Shown here in pieces: positions 1 through 5,236 of a DNA stretch of 5,236 nt. Each line of letters begins with the position of its first letter. Positions within the stretch are counted from its first letter, which is position 1. The stretch is from positions 1 through 5,236 of the forward strand of contig JALOMN010000176.1 in NCBI GenBank assembly GCA_025455445.1, given 5' to 3'. A model generated the notes under the pieces. The model did no database searches and had not been told where the DNA came from. It worked only from the letters and a program-made list of their open reading frames with translations. The position numbers and the translations under genes are program-made. This DNA comes from Cyclobacteriaceae bacterium (GTDB lineage: Bacteria; Bacteroidota; Bacteroidia; Cytophagales; Cyclobacteriaceae).

Positions 1-969
1 CCGCATCGGGTATTGGAAGGAATGGCAATAGCGGGATATGCCGTAGGCGCCAATCAAGGTTATGCATACATAAGAGGTGAATATCCGCTGGCCATCAAAC
101 GAATTGAAAATGCCATAAAGCAAGCAAAGAGACTGGGCTTATTGGGCAACAAAATTTTGGGCACCGATTTTTCTTTTGATGTGCAGGTGCGCATTGGTGC
201 AGGTGCGTTTGTGTGTGGTGAAGAAACCGCATTAATTGCTTCCATTGAAGGTAAAAGAGGAACCCCCAGCCCAAGACCTCCCTATCCTGCCGAAAGCGGT
301 TTATGGGGCAAACCAACCTTAATTAATAATGTCGAAACATTTGCCGGTATTGCGCCCATCATCAACAAAGGTGGCGAATGGTACAGTGAAATAGGAACTC
401 CTAAAAGTGCCGGCACCAAGGTCTTTGCGCTGGCTGGTAAAATAAAATATTCAGGATTGATTGAAGTGCCAATGGGTACAACACTGCGTCAAATAATATT
501 TGACATAGGGGGCGGTATGCAGGATGAAGGTGAATTTAAAGCTGCACAAACCGGGGGACCCTCCGGAGGCTGCATTCCTGCCGAACATCTGGACGTAAAA
601 ATGGACTATGAATCTTTAATCAGCCTGGGGTCTATCATGGGTTCCGGTGGATTAATTGTGATGGACAAAAGTTCTGACATGGTAGACGTTGCCCGCTTCT
701 TCATGGAATTTTGCATGGATGAAAGTTGTGGTAAATGTGTACCGTGCAGAGTGGGTACAAAAATGATGCATGACTTACTGCAGAAGATTTGCAGTAACCA
801 TGCCACTAAAATCGACCTGGACCGCCTGGAAGAATTAGCAGACTATGTAAAAGAGTGCAGCCTTTGCGGATTAGGCGCATCAGCACCCAATCCACTCTTG
901 AGCACACTGCGGCATTTCAGAAGCGAATACGAAAACAGAATAAGACAATTTGAAGAATTGGAAACATAA
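1..969 (+). CDS. hoxF: NAD-reducing hydrogenase diaphorase large subunit HoxF, 5'-truncated by window edge
   Basis: This is the FMN- and NAD(H)-binding subunit of the bidirectional [NiFe] hydrogenase, homologous to NuoF of complex I. It exchanges hydride with NAD(H) and passes electrons to the iron-sulfur chain in HoxU. The frame is open from base 1 ([17 protein letters not shown]), so the gene starts upstream and the TTG at 13 is an internal leucine. The visible 322 residues are roughly the C-terminal 60% of the family. In window numbering, [13 protein letters not shown] (about 66-78) and EGKRG (83-87) belong to the FMN/NADH site. An SLBB-type segment follows. The C-terminal [4Fe-4S] site is [10 protein letters not shown] with C243, C246 and C249, plus C289 in CGLG. 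No extra ferredoxin domain follows the cluster. NuoF of complex I was considered, but the downstream hoxU, hoxY and hoxH genes settle the Hox assignment. The N-terminal thioredoxin-like part, if present, is outside the window. Confidence 0.93.
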   Translation, partial: PHRVLEGMAIAGYAVGANQGYAYIRGEYPLAIKRIENAIKQAKRLGLLGNKILGTDFSFDVQVRIGAGAFVCGEETALIASIEGKRGTPSPRPPYPAESGLWGKPTLINNVETFAGIAPIINKGGEWYSEIGTPKSAGTKVFALAGKIKYSGLIEVPMGTTLRQIIFDIGGGMQDEGEFKAAQTGGPSGGCIPAEHLDVKMDYESLISLGSIMGSGGLIVMDKSSDMVDVARFFMEFCMDESCGKCVPCRVGTKMMHDLLQKICSNHATKIDLDRLEELADYVKECSLCGLGASAPNPLLSTLRHFRSEYENRIRQFEELET

Positions 970-1030
970 AAAACTTGATCTTATTAAACTTCAAATTGCT
1001 GCTACATAACACAGTATAAAAATTTCAATA

Positions 1031-1738
1031 ATGGCTAAGTTAACCCTGCAGATTGACGGCAAAACAATAGAAACCGAAAGCGGTAGAACTATCCTGGAGG
1101 TGTGTAAAGAAAATGACATTCACATACTTACCATGTGTCATTTAAAAGGCATTACAGATGTTGGCGCATGCCGGCTTTGCCTGGTAGAAATCGAAGGCGT
1201 ATCTAAATTGCTCTCGGCCTGCACTACCAAAATTGCCGACAAAATGGTTGTTCGCACAGACACTGAAAAAATAAAAAGATACCAGCGGATAACCACCGAG
1301 CTGTTTGCAGCTGAACGCAACCACGTCTGTTCAGTATGTATTGCCAACGGTCACTGCGAATTGCAGAAGTTGGCCTATGATGTGAAAATGGATCACATAC
1401 GGTATCCTTACTTGTTTCCGCAATGCGAAGTTGACACTTCACATCCATTATATGTACTGGATCATAATCGATGCATTGTGTGTACACGTTGTGTCAGGGT
1501 TTGTGCCGAAGTAGAGGGAGCCTACAATTGGGATGTGATGAACAGAGGAACAAATGTGCGTGTAATATCCGATTTCAATACACCATGGGGAGAATCCGTA
1601 ACCTGCACGGATTGTGGCAAATGTGTGGAGGCCTGTCCAACGGGTGCATTGTGGCCTAAAGCAGTGGTGCAAGGTCAGTTGAATAAAGCACCTCAAATGA
1701 TTAGTGAATTGATTGAAAAGAGAAAAATGAAATTATGA
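1031..1738 (+). CDS. hoxU: NAD-reducing hydrogenase diaphorase small subunit HoxU
   Basis: This 235-residue protein is the electron-relay subunit between HoxF and HoxY, equivalent to the N-terminal part of NuoG; the length is normal for HoxU. An N-terminal [2Fe-2S] ferredoxin domain carries C36, C47, C50 and C64. Next comes the NuoG-type His-Cys [4Fe-4S] site, with H98, C100, C103 and C109 in NHVCSVCIANGHCELQ. Two ferredoxin-type [4Fe-4S] motifs follow: C148, C151, C154, C158 and C192, C195, C198, C202 (CTDCGKCVEACPTGAL). No molybdopterin-type NuoG domain follows, which separates it from complex I NuoG. The ATG start puts the ferredoxin fold directly at the N terminus. It lies 61 bp after hoxF, in an AT-rich gap with no obvious hairpin or good ribosome binding site. 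Its stop overlaps the hoxY start as ATGA. Confidence 0.95.
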   Translation: MAKLTLQIDGKTIETESGRTILEVCKENDIHILTMCHLKGITDVGACRLCLVEIEGVSKLLSACTTKIADKMVVRTDTEKIKRYQRITTELFAAERNHVCSVCIANGHCELQKLAYDVKMDHIRYPYLFPQCEVDTSHPLYVLDHNRCIVCTRCVRVCAEVEGAYNWDVMNRGTNVRVISDFNTPWGESVTCTDCGKCVEACPTGALWPKAVVQGQLNKAPQMISELIEKRKMKL

Positions 1739-2277
1739 GTAAGAAAAAAATTGCAACGGTATGGCTGGGTGGATGTTCAGGCTGCCACATGTCACTGCTG
1801 GATATTGATGAACGCATCTTAGAAGTGGCCCAACTGGCCGACATCGTAAAATGCCCCATCGTGGACGGCAAGGAATTCCCAGAGGTTGACATTGCCTTGG
1901 TTGAAGGAGCGATTACCAGCGATGAGCATCTGAAAGAAATACTGCACATCCGTAAACAATCAAAAATCTTAATTTCCTTAGGTGATTGCGCCATCATGAC
2001 CAATGTTACCGGTATGCGCAACTATTTCAATCTGAAGGATGTGCTTGAAACATCTTATGTGGGATCTATCAGCAATGATGATGCTGGCGAAATGCCCAAC
2101 CACTGGGCATTGTTAAAATTAAAAGACAAAGTGTATCCCCTGCAGGAAATAGTGGAAGTAGATTATTCTATTCCGGGATGCCCACCTTCTGCCGATGCCA
2201 TTTTCTATGTATTGAGTGAACTACTTAACGATAGAATTCCTGACTTAAGTGAAGCAAAAAAAATGAAACATGGATAA
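1735..2277 (+). CDS. hoxY: NAD-reducing hydrogenase small subunit HoxY
   Basis: This is the small subunit of the hydrogenase half of the Hox enzyme. It carries the single proximal [4Fe-4S] cluster that takes electrons from the NiFe site in HoxH and delivers them to HoxU. The 180-residue length fits HoxY, which lacks the medial and distal clusters of uptake hydrogenase small subunits. The four ligands are visible: C14 and C17 in GGCSGCHMS, C85 in LGDCAIMTN and C149 in IPGCPPSAD. There is no Tat signal peptide, consistent with a cytoplasmic enzyme. The ATG at 1735 overlaps the hoxU TGA by 4 bp and the gene's TAA overlaps the hoxH start by 8 bp, indicating translational coupling and equal production. 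Only a weak purine run precedes the start, inside the end of hoxU. Confidence 0.95.
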   Translation: MSKKKIATVWLGGCSGCHMSLLDIDERILEVAQLADIVKCPIVDGKEFPEVDIALVEGAITSDEHLKEILHIRKQSKILISLGDCAIMTNVTGMRNYFNLKDVLETSYVGSISNDDAGEMPNHWALLKLKDKVYPLQEIVEVDYSIPGCPPSADAIFYVLSELLNDRIPDLSEAKKMKHG

Positions 2278-3712
2278 TTCAAATAAAAAGCAAATTGTTA
2301 TTTCACCGGTAACCCGTATTGAGGGTCATGCCAAAATCAGTTTGCAGATGGATGACAGCGGCCAGGTAACCGATGCAAGATTTCACGTAAATGAATTCAG
2401 AGGTTTTGAGAAATTTTGCGAAGGAAGATTATACACAGAAATGCCCGTGATCTCTGCGCGGATTTGCGGAATATGCCCGGTGAGTCACGCTATTTCCAGT
2501 GTGAAGGCATGCGAAATGATACAAGGCGTAGAACCAACCTATGCCGGAAACTTACTGCGCAGGCTCATGCATGTCGGTCAAAATATTTCTTCACACGCGC
2601 TGGCATTCTTTCACTTATCATCACCTGATTTATTGTTAGGCTACGATAGTGATCCGGCAAAGAGAAATATTTTGGGTATTGCAGAAAAATATCGTGATGT
2701 AGCTATTCGTGGCATACGCTTAAGAAAATTCGGACAAGAAATCAGCGAACGCATCACCGGTAAAAAAATTCATGCCATGGGCATTGCCCCCGGTGGCATT
2801 GCTTTTCCATTAACAGAAGAAAACAGACTGGCTTTACTGAATTGGATTCCCGAAGCCAAAGAGACCATTCATATCGGCATCAACATCATCAAAAAATTTC
2901 ATGACGAAAATGAAGCGATGGTAAAAAGTTTTTCACCAACACCTACGCTTTATCTTGGAACGGTTGGAAGTGGCGGCCAGCATGAGTTGTACGATGGAAA
3001 GTTAAGATTTGTCGATGCAGATGGAGTTATCTTGCAGGATCATGTGGAACCAAAACGTTACCTGGAATTCATTGCCGAACGTTCGGTAAATTGGTCCTAC
3101 TTAAAATCACCGTATTACAAACCTTATGGATTTGAAAAGGGAATTTATCGGGTTGGCCCGCTGGCAAGATTAAATGTGGCTTCACGTATGAAGACCCCCG
3201 AGGCACAAGTTGAGTTCGAACAGTTTAAAAAAATCAATAACAGCAAACCGGTACACGGCACATTTTATTTTCATTATGCCCGTTTGATTGAAGCCTTAAG
3301 CGGTATTGAAGAAGCTGAAATCATTTTAAATGATAAACTCATAACCGATAAGCATGTTCAACACTTTGCCCGGTGGAACAACCATGTGGGCATTGGTTGC
3401 AGTGAAGCACCAAGAGGCACGCTGTTTCACCACTACATTACGGAAAACACCGGTAAGATTAAAAAGGTGAACCTGCTCATTGCTACCGGACAAAACAATC
3501 CCGCAATGAATCGCTCTATCTTAGATGTTGCACAACAATACATTCATGGCGATAAAATTGAGGAAGGCATGCTCAACCGTGTAGAATCAGCAATAAGATG
3601 CTACGACCCTTGCCTGTCGTGCTCTACTCATGCCATGGGCGATATGCCATTCATGGTAGAACTTGTAAATGCGGAAGGGAAAATTTTAAAAAGAATCGCA
3701 AGAGACAATTGA
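2270..3712 (+). CDS. hoxH: NAD-reducing hydrogenase large (NiFe) subunit HoxH
   Basis: This 480-residue protein is the catalytic subunit of the bidirectional hydrogenase; it holds the Ni-Fe(CN)2CO centre where H2 is split or formed. The length is within the family norm. The N-terminal VTRIEGH motif contains E18, the likely proton-relay glutamate. The L1 motif [10 protein letters not shown] (64-73) supplies C66 and C69. APRG (380-383) holds the conserved active-site arginine R382. The L2 motif DPCLSCSTH (446-454) supplies C448 and C451. By family rule, a HoxW-type endopeptidase removes everything after H454 once nickel is inserted, so AMG and the rest (455-480, 26 residues) would be cleaved off. 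No such protease gene lies in the window. The ATG at 2270 overlaps hoxY by 8 bp. After the TGA the same frame stays open until 3968. Confidence 0.96.
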   Translation: MDNSNKKQIVISPVTRIEGHAKISLQMDDSGQVTDARFHVNEFRGFEKFCEGRLYTEMPVISARICGICPVSHAISSVKACEMIQGVEPTYAGNLLRRLMHVGQNISSHALAFFHLSSPDLLLGYDSDPAKRNILGIAEKYRDVAIRGIRLRKFGQEISERITGKKIHAMGIAPGGIAFPLTEENRLALLNWIPEAKETIHIGINIIKKFHDENEAMVKSFSPTPTLYLGTVGSGGQHELYDGKLRFVDADGVILQDHVEPKRYLEFIAERSVNWSYLKSPYYKPYGFEKGIYRVGPLARLNVASRMKTPEAQVEFEQFKKINNSKPVHGTFYFHYARLIEALSGIEEAEIILNDKLITDKHVQHFARWNNHVGIGCSEAPRGTLFHHYITENTGKIKKVNLLIATGQNNPAMNRSILDVAQQYIHGDKIEEGMLNRVESAIRCYDPCLSCSTHAMGDMPFMVELVNAEGKILKRIARDN

Positions 3713-3732
3713 TGTATCAGCGCTCTTGAACT

Positions 3733-3761
3733 CAAAATTGTCAATAGGTATGACAATTTTG
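3733..3761. terminator. Perfect 11-bp inverted repeat after hoxH; candidate terminator or operator
   Basis: The arms CAAAATTGTCA (3733-3743) and TGACAATTTTG (3751-3761) are exact reverse complements, separated by the 7-base loop ATAGGTA. The hairpin begins 20 bp after the hoxH stop, where a transcription terminator for the hydrogenase operon is expected. The T run of four lies inside the 3' arm and no long T tract follows. The stem is AT-rich (three G-C pairs), so it would be a weak intrinsic terminator. Its symmetry would let it act on either strand, and it could instead be a binding site for a dimeric regulator upstream of the small ORF at 3797. Confidence 0.5.
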
Positions 3762-3780
3762 TCTCATTAAAACTTATCGA

Positions 3781-3790
3781 AAGGGGAAGG
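3781..3790 (+). promoter_or_regulatory. Strong purine-rich ribosome binding site supporting the GTG start at 3797
   Basis: The run AAGGGGAAGG ends 6 bases before a GTG codon. No other gene start in the window has a comparable Shine-Dalgarno-like sequence. It is the main reason to prefer GTG at 3797 over the internal ATG at 3845, which has no purine-rich sequence in front of it. Confidence 0.45.
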
Positions 3791-3795
3791 TTTAT

Positions 3796-3813
3796 CGTGC
3801 TTAACCGTGCTTA
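3796..3813 (+). repeat. Short direct repeat CGTGCTTA at the small-ORF start
   Basis: CGTGCTTA occurs at 3796-3803 and again at 3806-3813, a period of 10 bases. The first copy contains the proposed GTG start codon. It may be chance or a small slippage duplication; no function is implied. Confidence 0.4.
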
Positions 3814-3970
3814 TGGTGTTTGCGGAATAATTGGTTCGTGTATAATGTTCATTGTAGGCTATGCCGGATGGTATTTTAAATACAAACGAACACCTTATAT
3901 AAAATCAGGACTCGTCTGTAATTGCATTTTCTGGATTAGTATACTATCCATTTTAATTGTCGCACTTTAA
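3797..3970 (+). CDS. Small hypothetical protein with two predicted transmembrane helices (57 aa)
   Basis: I do not recognise this protein family. From GTG 3797 to TAA 3968-3970 it encodes 57 residues that look like a membrane hairpin. Helix 1 spans about residues 8-27 (VCGIIGSCIMFIVGYAGWYF). A short positively charged loop follows (KYKRTPYIKS, 28-37). Helix 2 spans about 38-57 and runs to the end (IFWISILSILIVAL at the tail). The basic loop predicts it on the cytoplasmic side with both ends outward. There are four cysteines (9, 15, 41, 43). Support for translation is the AAGGGGAAGG site 6 bases upstream. Points against it are the GTG start, rare in AT-rich Bacteroidota, and the short length. 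It lies in the hoxH frame downstream of the inverted repeat, so it could have its own transcript or be expressed by read-through. No function can be assigned. Confidence 0.45.
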   Translation: MLNRAYGVCGIIGSCIMFIVGYAGWYFKYKRTPYIKSGLVCNCIFWISILSILIVAL

Positions 3971-4134
3971 AGCATCTTTCAAGTTGCAGGAATTTAGTAA
4001 AGCCTGACTTGTTAACCCGAATTTAATCCTTCAATGAAATCACGGTTGCCTTTAATGCTTCAGTCTCCTTTTAATCTTAAAGCTGTAAATAATATGAATA
4101 TTTGCAGTAACATTGCAGGTTCAATGAGTAATTT
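3971..4134. other. Intergenic region before the TonB-dependent receptor; weak promoter-like box only
   Basis: This 164-bp stretch has no convincing gene on either strand. AATATTTG at 4097-4104 differs by one base from the Bacteroidota -7 consensus TAnnTTTG and lies about 30 bases before the receptor ATG, a plausible place for a promoter. No good TTTG -33 box is found at the expected spacing, so this is weak. A 79-codon frame starting at 4034 crosses into the receptor's signal-peptide region in another frame and looks like a shadow. Confidence 0.3.
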
Positions 4135-5091
4135 ATGTTTAGAGTTTTGTTCCTTTTACTTCTTATTTCTTTCACAAACTTTGCCCAGCAGGATTCCACT
4201 CGTGTGCTCGAAAATGTTACCATTCAAAGTAACCGTATTCAAACCGGGTTTGATGAAACTGCTGCCAGTATAATTATTATTTCTGTTGCTGAAATAAAGC
4301 AATCACCTTCACTGAGCGTACCAGACCTGCTTCACTATTATGCGGGAGTAGATATCAGACAACGTGGTGCCAATGGTGTGCAAGCCGATGCGGGCATACG
4401 TGGAAGTACATTCGATCAGGTGCTGATACTTATCAATGGAATTAAAATAAGTGACGCGCAGACAGGCCATCATTCACTCAACCTGCCGGTTGATATTGAA
4501 AACATTGAGCGCATTGAAATCCTGAAAGGCCCCGCAGCACGCATCTTTGGCCAGAATGCATTTGCAGGAGCAATCAACATCATTACAAAAAGTCCGACAC
4601 AACAGTACGTAAAAGTAATGACGCAGGCCGGTGACTTTGGTTTGGGTGGCTTTAGAGTGAGCGCTGCATTAGGCGATAAAAAAGAAAAGCATTACGTGTC
4701 CGCTTCGCGCGATTTCTCGGATGGCTATCAATACAATACTGATTATGAAATAAATAATTTTTTCTATCAATCTGAGATTGAAACATCTTTAGGAAAGTTA
4801 AATGTATTAGGCGGATATACCGGCAGAGCATTTGGCGCAAATGGTTTTTATGCGGGTCCGCAGTTTACAGATCAATATGAAGAAATTCAAACCAGTCTGG
4901 CCGCAGTAACTTTGCAAACACAACCAATAAAAATGTTTCCATCATGCATCGCCTGTACTGGCGAAGAAATCAGGATGAATATGTATTTGTGCGAAGCAAC
5001 CCCAATCTCTATCGCAATTTTCATCTCAATAATACGGTGGGTTATGAAATCAATTCAACCATTGCCAATCGGTTGGGAACAACCGGATTAG
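4135..5091 (+). CDS. TonB-dependent outer-membrane receptor, N-terminal part; frameshifted near codon 264
   Basis: This encodes an outer-membrane receptor that takes up a bound substrate using energy from TonB-ExbB-ExbD; the substrate cannot be told from sequence. Residues 1-17 form a signal peptide (MFRVLFLLLLISFTNFA, cleavage likely before QQ), which fixes the ATG at 4135. ENVTIQSNR (26-34) sits where the TonB box and plug begin. The plug runs to about 152, with GIRGSTFDQVLILINGIK (87-104), IERIEILKGPAARIFG (124-139) and GAINIITKSP. The layout resembles BtuB-like receptors, and there is no N-terminal carboxypeptidase-like domain. Beta-barrel sequence follows to about residue 263. Residues 264-318 are unlike a barrel (for example SCIACTGEEIRMNMYLCEAT), because the true frame shifts by one base around 4915-4933. 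The stop at 5089-5091 is therefore an artefact of that shift. An intact receptor would be much longer and would run past the window. Confidence 0.85.
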   Translation: MFRVLFLLLLISFTNFAQQDSTRVLENVTIQSNRIQTGFDETAASIIIISVAEIKQSPSLSVPDLLHYYAGVDIRQRGANGVQADAGIRGSTFDQVLILINGIKISDAQTGHHSLNLPVDIENIERIEILKGPAARIFGQNAFAGAINIITKSPTQQYVKVMTQAGDFGLGGFRVSAALGDKKEKHYVSASRDFSDGYQYNTDYEINNFFYQSEIETSLGKLNVLGGYTGRAFGANGFYAGPQFTDQYEEIQTSLAAVTLQTQPIKMFPSCIACTGEEIRMNMYLCEATPISIAIFISIIRWVMKSIQPLPIGWEQPD

Positions 5092-5236
5092 GCCTTGACA
5101 TCAATCAGCTTTGGCTGCGCAGCACCAACCTGGGCGATCGCGAACGCACAGTGGCTACTCTGTTTGCAGAACATCGGTTTGAATCACAGAACAGAAAGTT
5201 CAACATCACTCCTGGCCTGCAGCTAAATTACTATTC
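4926..5236 (+). pseudogene. Continuation of the TonB-dependent receptor barrel in the shifted frame, cut by window end
   Basis: This frame (codons starting at positions divisible by 3) reads NKNVSIMHRLYWRRNQDEYV, then FVRSNPNLYRNFHLNNTVGY, and later TLFAEHRFES and KFNITPGLQLNYYS. These are alternating aromatic and polar strands typical of a Bacteroidota TonB-receptor barrel, and they follow directly from the upstream part of the gene. The frame is open to the last base, and it has no start codon of its own expected here. It is the other half of the gene at 4135, split by a one-base deletion (or two-base insertion). It is annotated as a broken-gene part, but it would simply be the rest of a normal gene if the shift is a sequence error. 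The 3' end lies outside the window. Confidence 0.8.

Noticed and set aside
13..15. TTG as the start codon of hoxF
   Set aside because: The frame is open upstream to base 1 and the residues there match internal NuoF/HoxF sequence, so the gene begins outside the window.
970..1030. A promoter or terminator between hoxF and hoxU
   Set aside because: The 61-bp gap is AT-rich, but no clear inverted repeat or TAnnTTTG-type box was found.
1224..1487. 87-codon minus-strand ORF inside hoxU, plus other antisense ORFs in hoxF, hoxU, hoxY and the receptor
   Set aside because: They lie opposite well-supported genes, have low-complexity or Cys/His-rich shadow composition, and have no independent start signals.
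3710..3712. hoxH TGA as a selenocysteine codon
   Set aside because: The selenocysteine seen in some NiFe hydrogenases replaces a cysteine in the L2 motif, which here is encoded by normal TGC codons. No SECIS-like element is apparent, and the TGA lies at the expected protein end.
4034..4273. 79-codon ORF on the + strand overlapping the receptor start
   Set aside because: It overlaps the receptor's signal-peptide and TonB-box region in another frame, and its sequence has no domain character. It is a shadow.

Overview
The window most likely comes from a Bacteroidota genome, probably environmental. It is moderately AT-rich, most genes lack a clear Shine-Dalgarno sequence, and it ends in a TonB-dependent outer-membrane receptor of the style common in that phylum. 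The phylum call is an inference from these traits and not from a marker gene.

Positions 1-3712 hold the genes of a cytoplasmic NAD-linked bidirectional [NiFe] hydrogenase (group 3d, Hox type), all on the + strand in the order hoxF (5' end missing), hoxU, hoxY, hoxH. HoxF and HoxU form the diaphorase half: FMN and NAD(H) binding plus an iron-sulfur chain. HoxY and HoxH form the hydrogenase half: proximal [4Fe-4S] cluster plus the NiFe active site. Together they couple H2 oxidation to NAD+ reduction, or NADH oxidation to H2 evolution. hoxU/hoxY overlap by 4 bp and hoxY/hoxH by 8 bp, so the last three genes are tightly coupled. hoxF and hoxU are separated by about 60 bp. All cluster-binding cysteines that can be checked are present, so the enzyme looks functional. 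HoxH still carries a C-terminal extension after its nickel-binding DPCxxCxxH motif, so a HoxW-type maturation protease must be encoded elsewhere. hoxE, hoxW and the hyp genes are not in the window.

Positions 3713-4134 are a 422-bp stretch after hoxH. It contains a perfect 11-bp inverted repeat (candidate terminator or operator) just after the hoxH stop. It also contains a small GTG-started ORF at 3797-3970 that would encode a 57-residue protein with two predicted membrane helices, preceded by an unusually good purine-rich ribosome binding site. This ORF lies in the same frame as hoxH, and no stop interrupts that frame between the hoxH TGA and the end of the small ORF.

Positions 4135-5236 hold a TonB-dependent receptor with a signal peptide, a plug domain and the start of a beta-barrel. 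The reading frame breaks near 4915-4933. The barrel sequence continues in another frame to the window edge, so the apparent stop at 5089-5091 is a frameshift product. This is either a real inactivation or a one-base sequence error.

The hydrogenase itself is a known system. The less ordinary features are the small two-helix ORF in the hoxH frame, the inverted repeat before it, and the frameshifted receptor.
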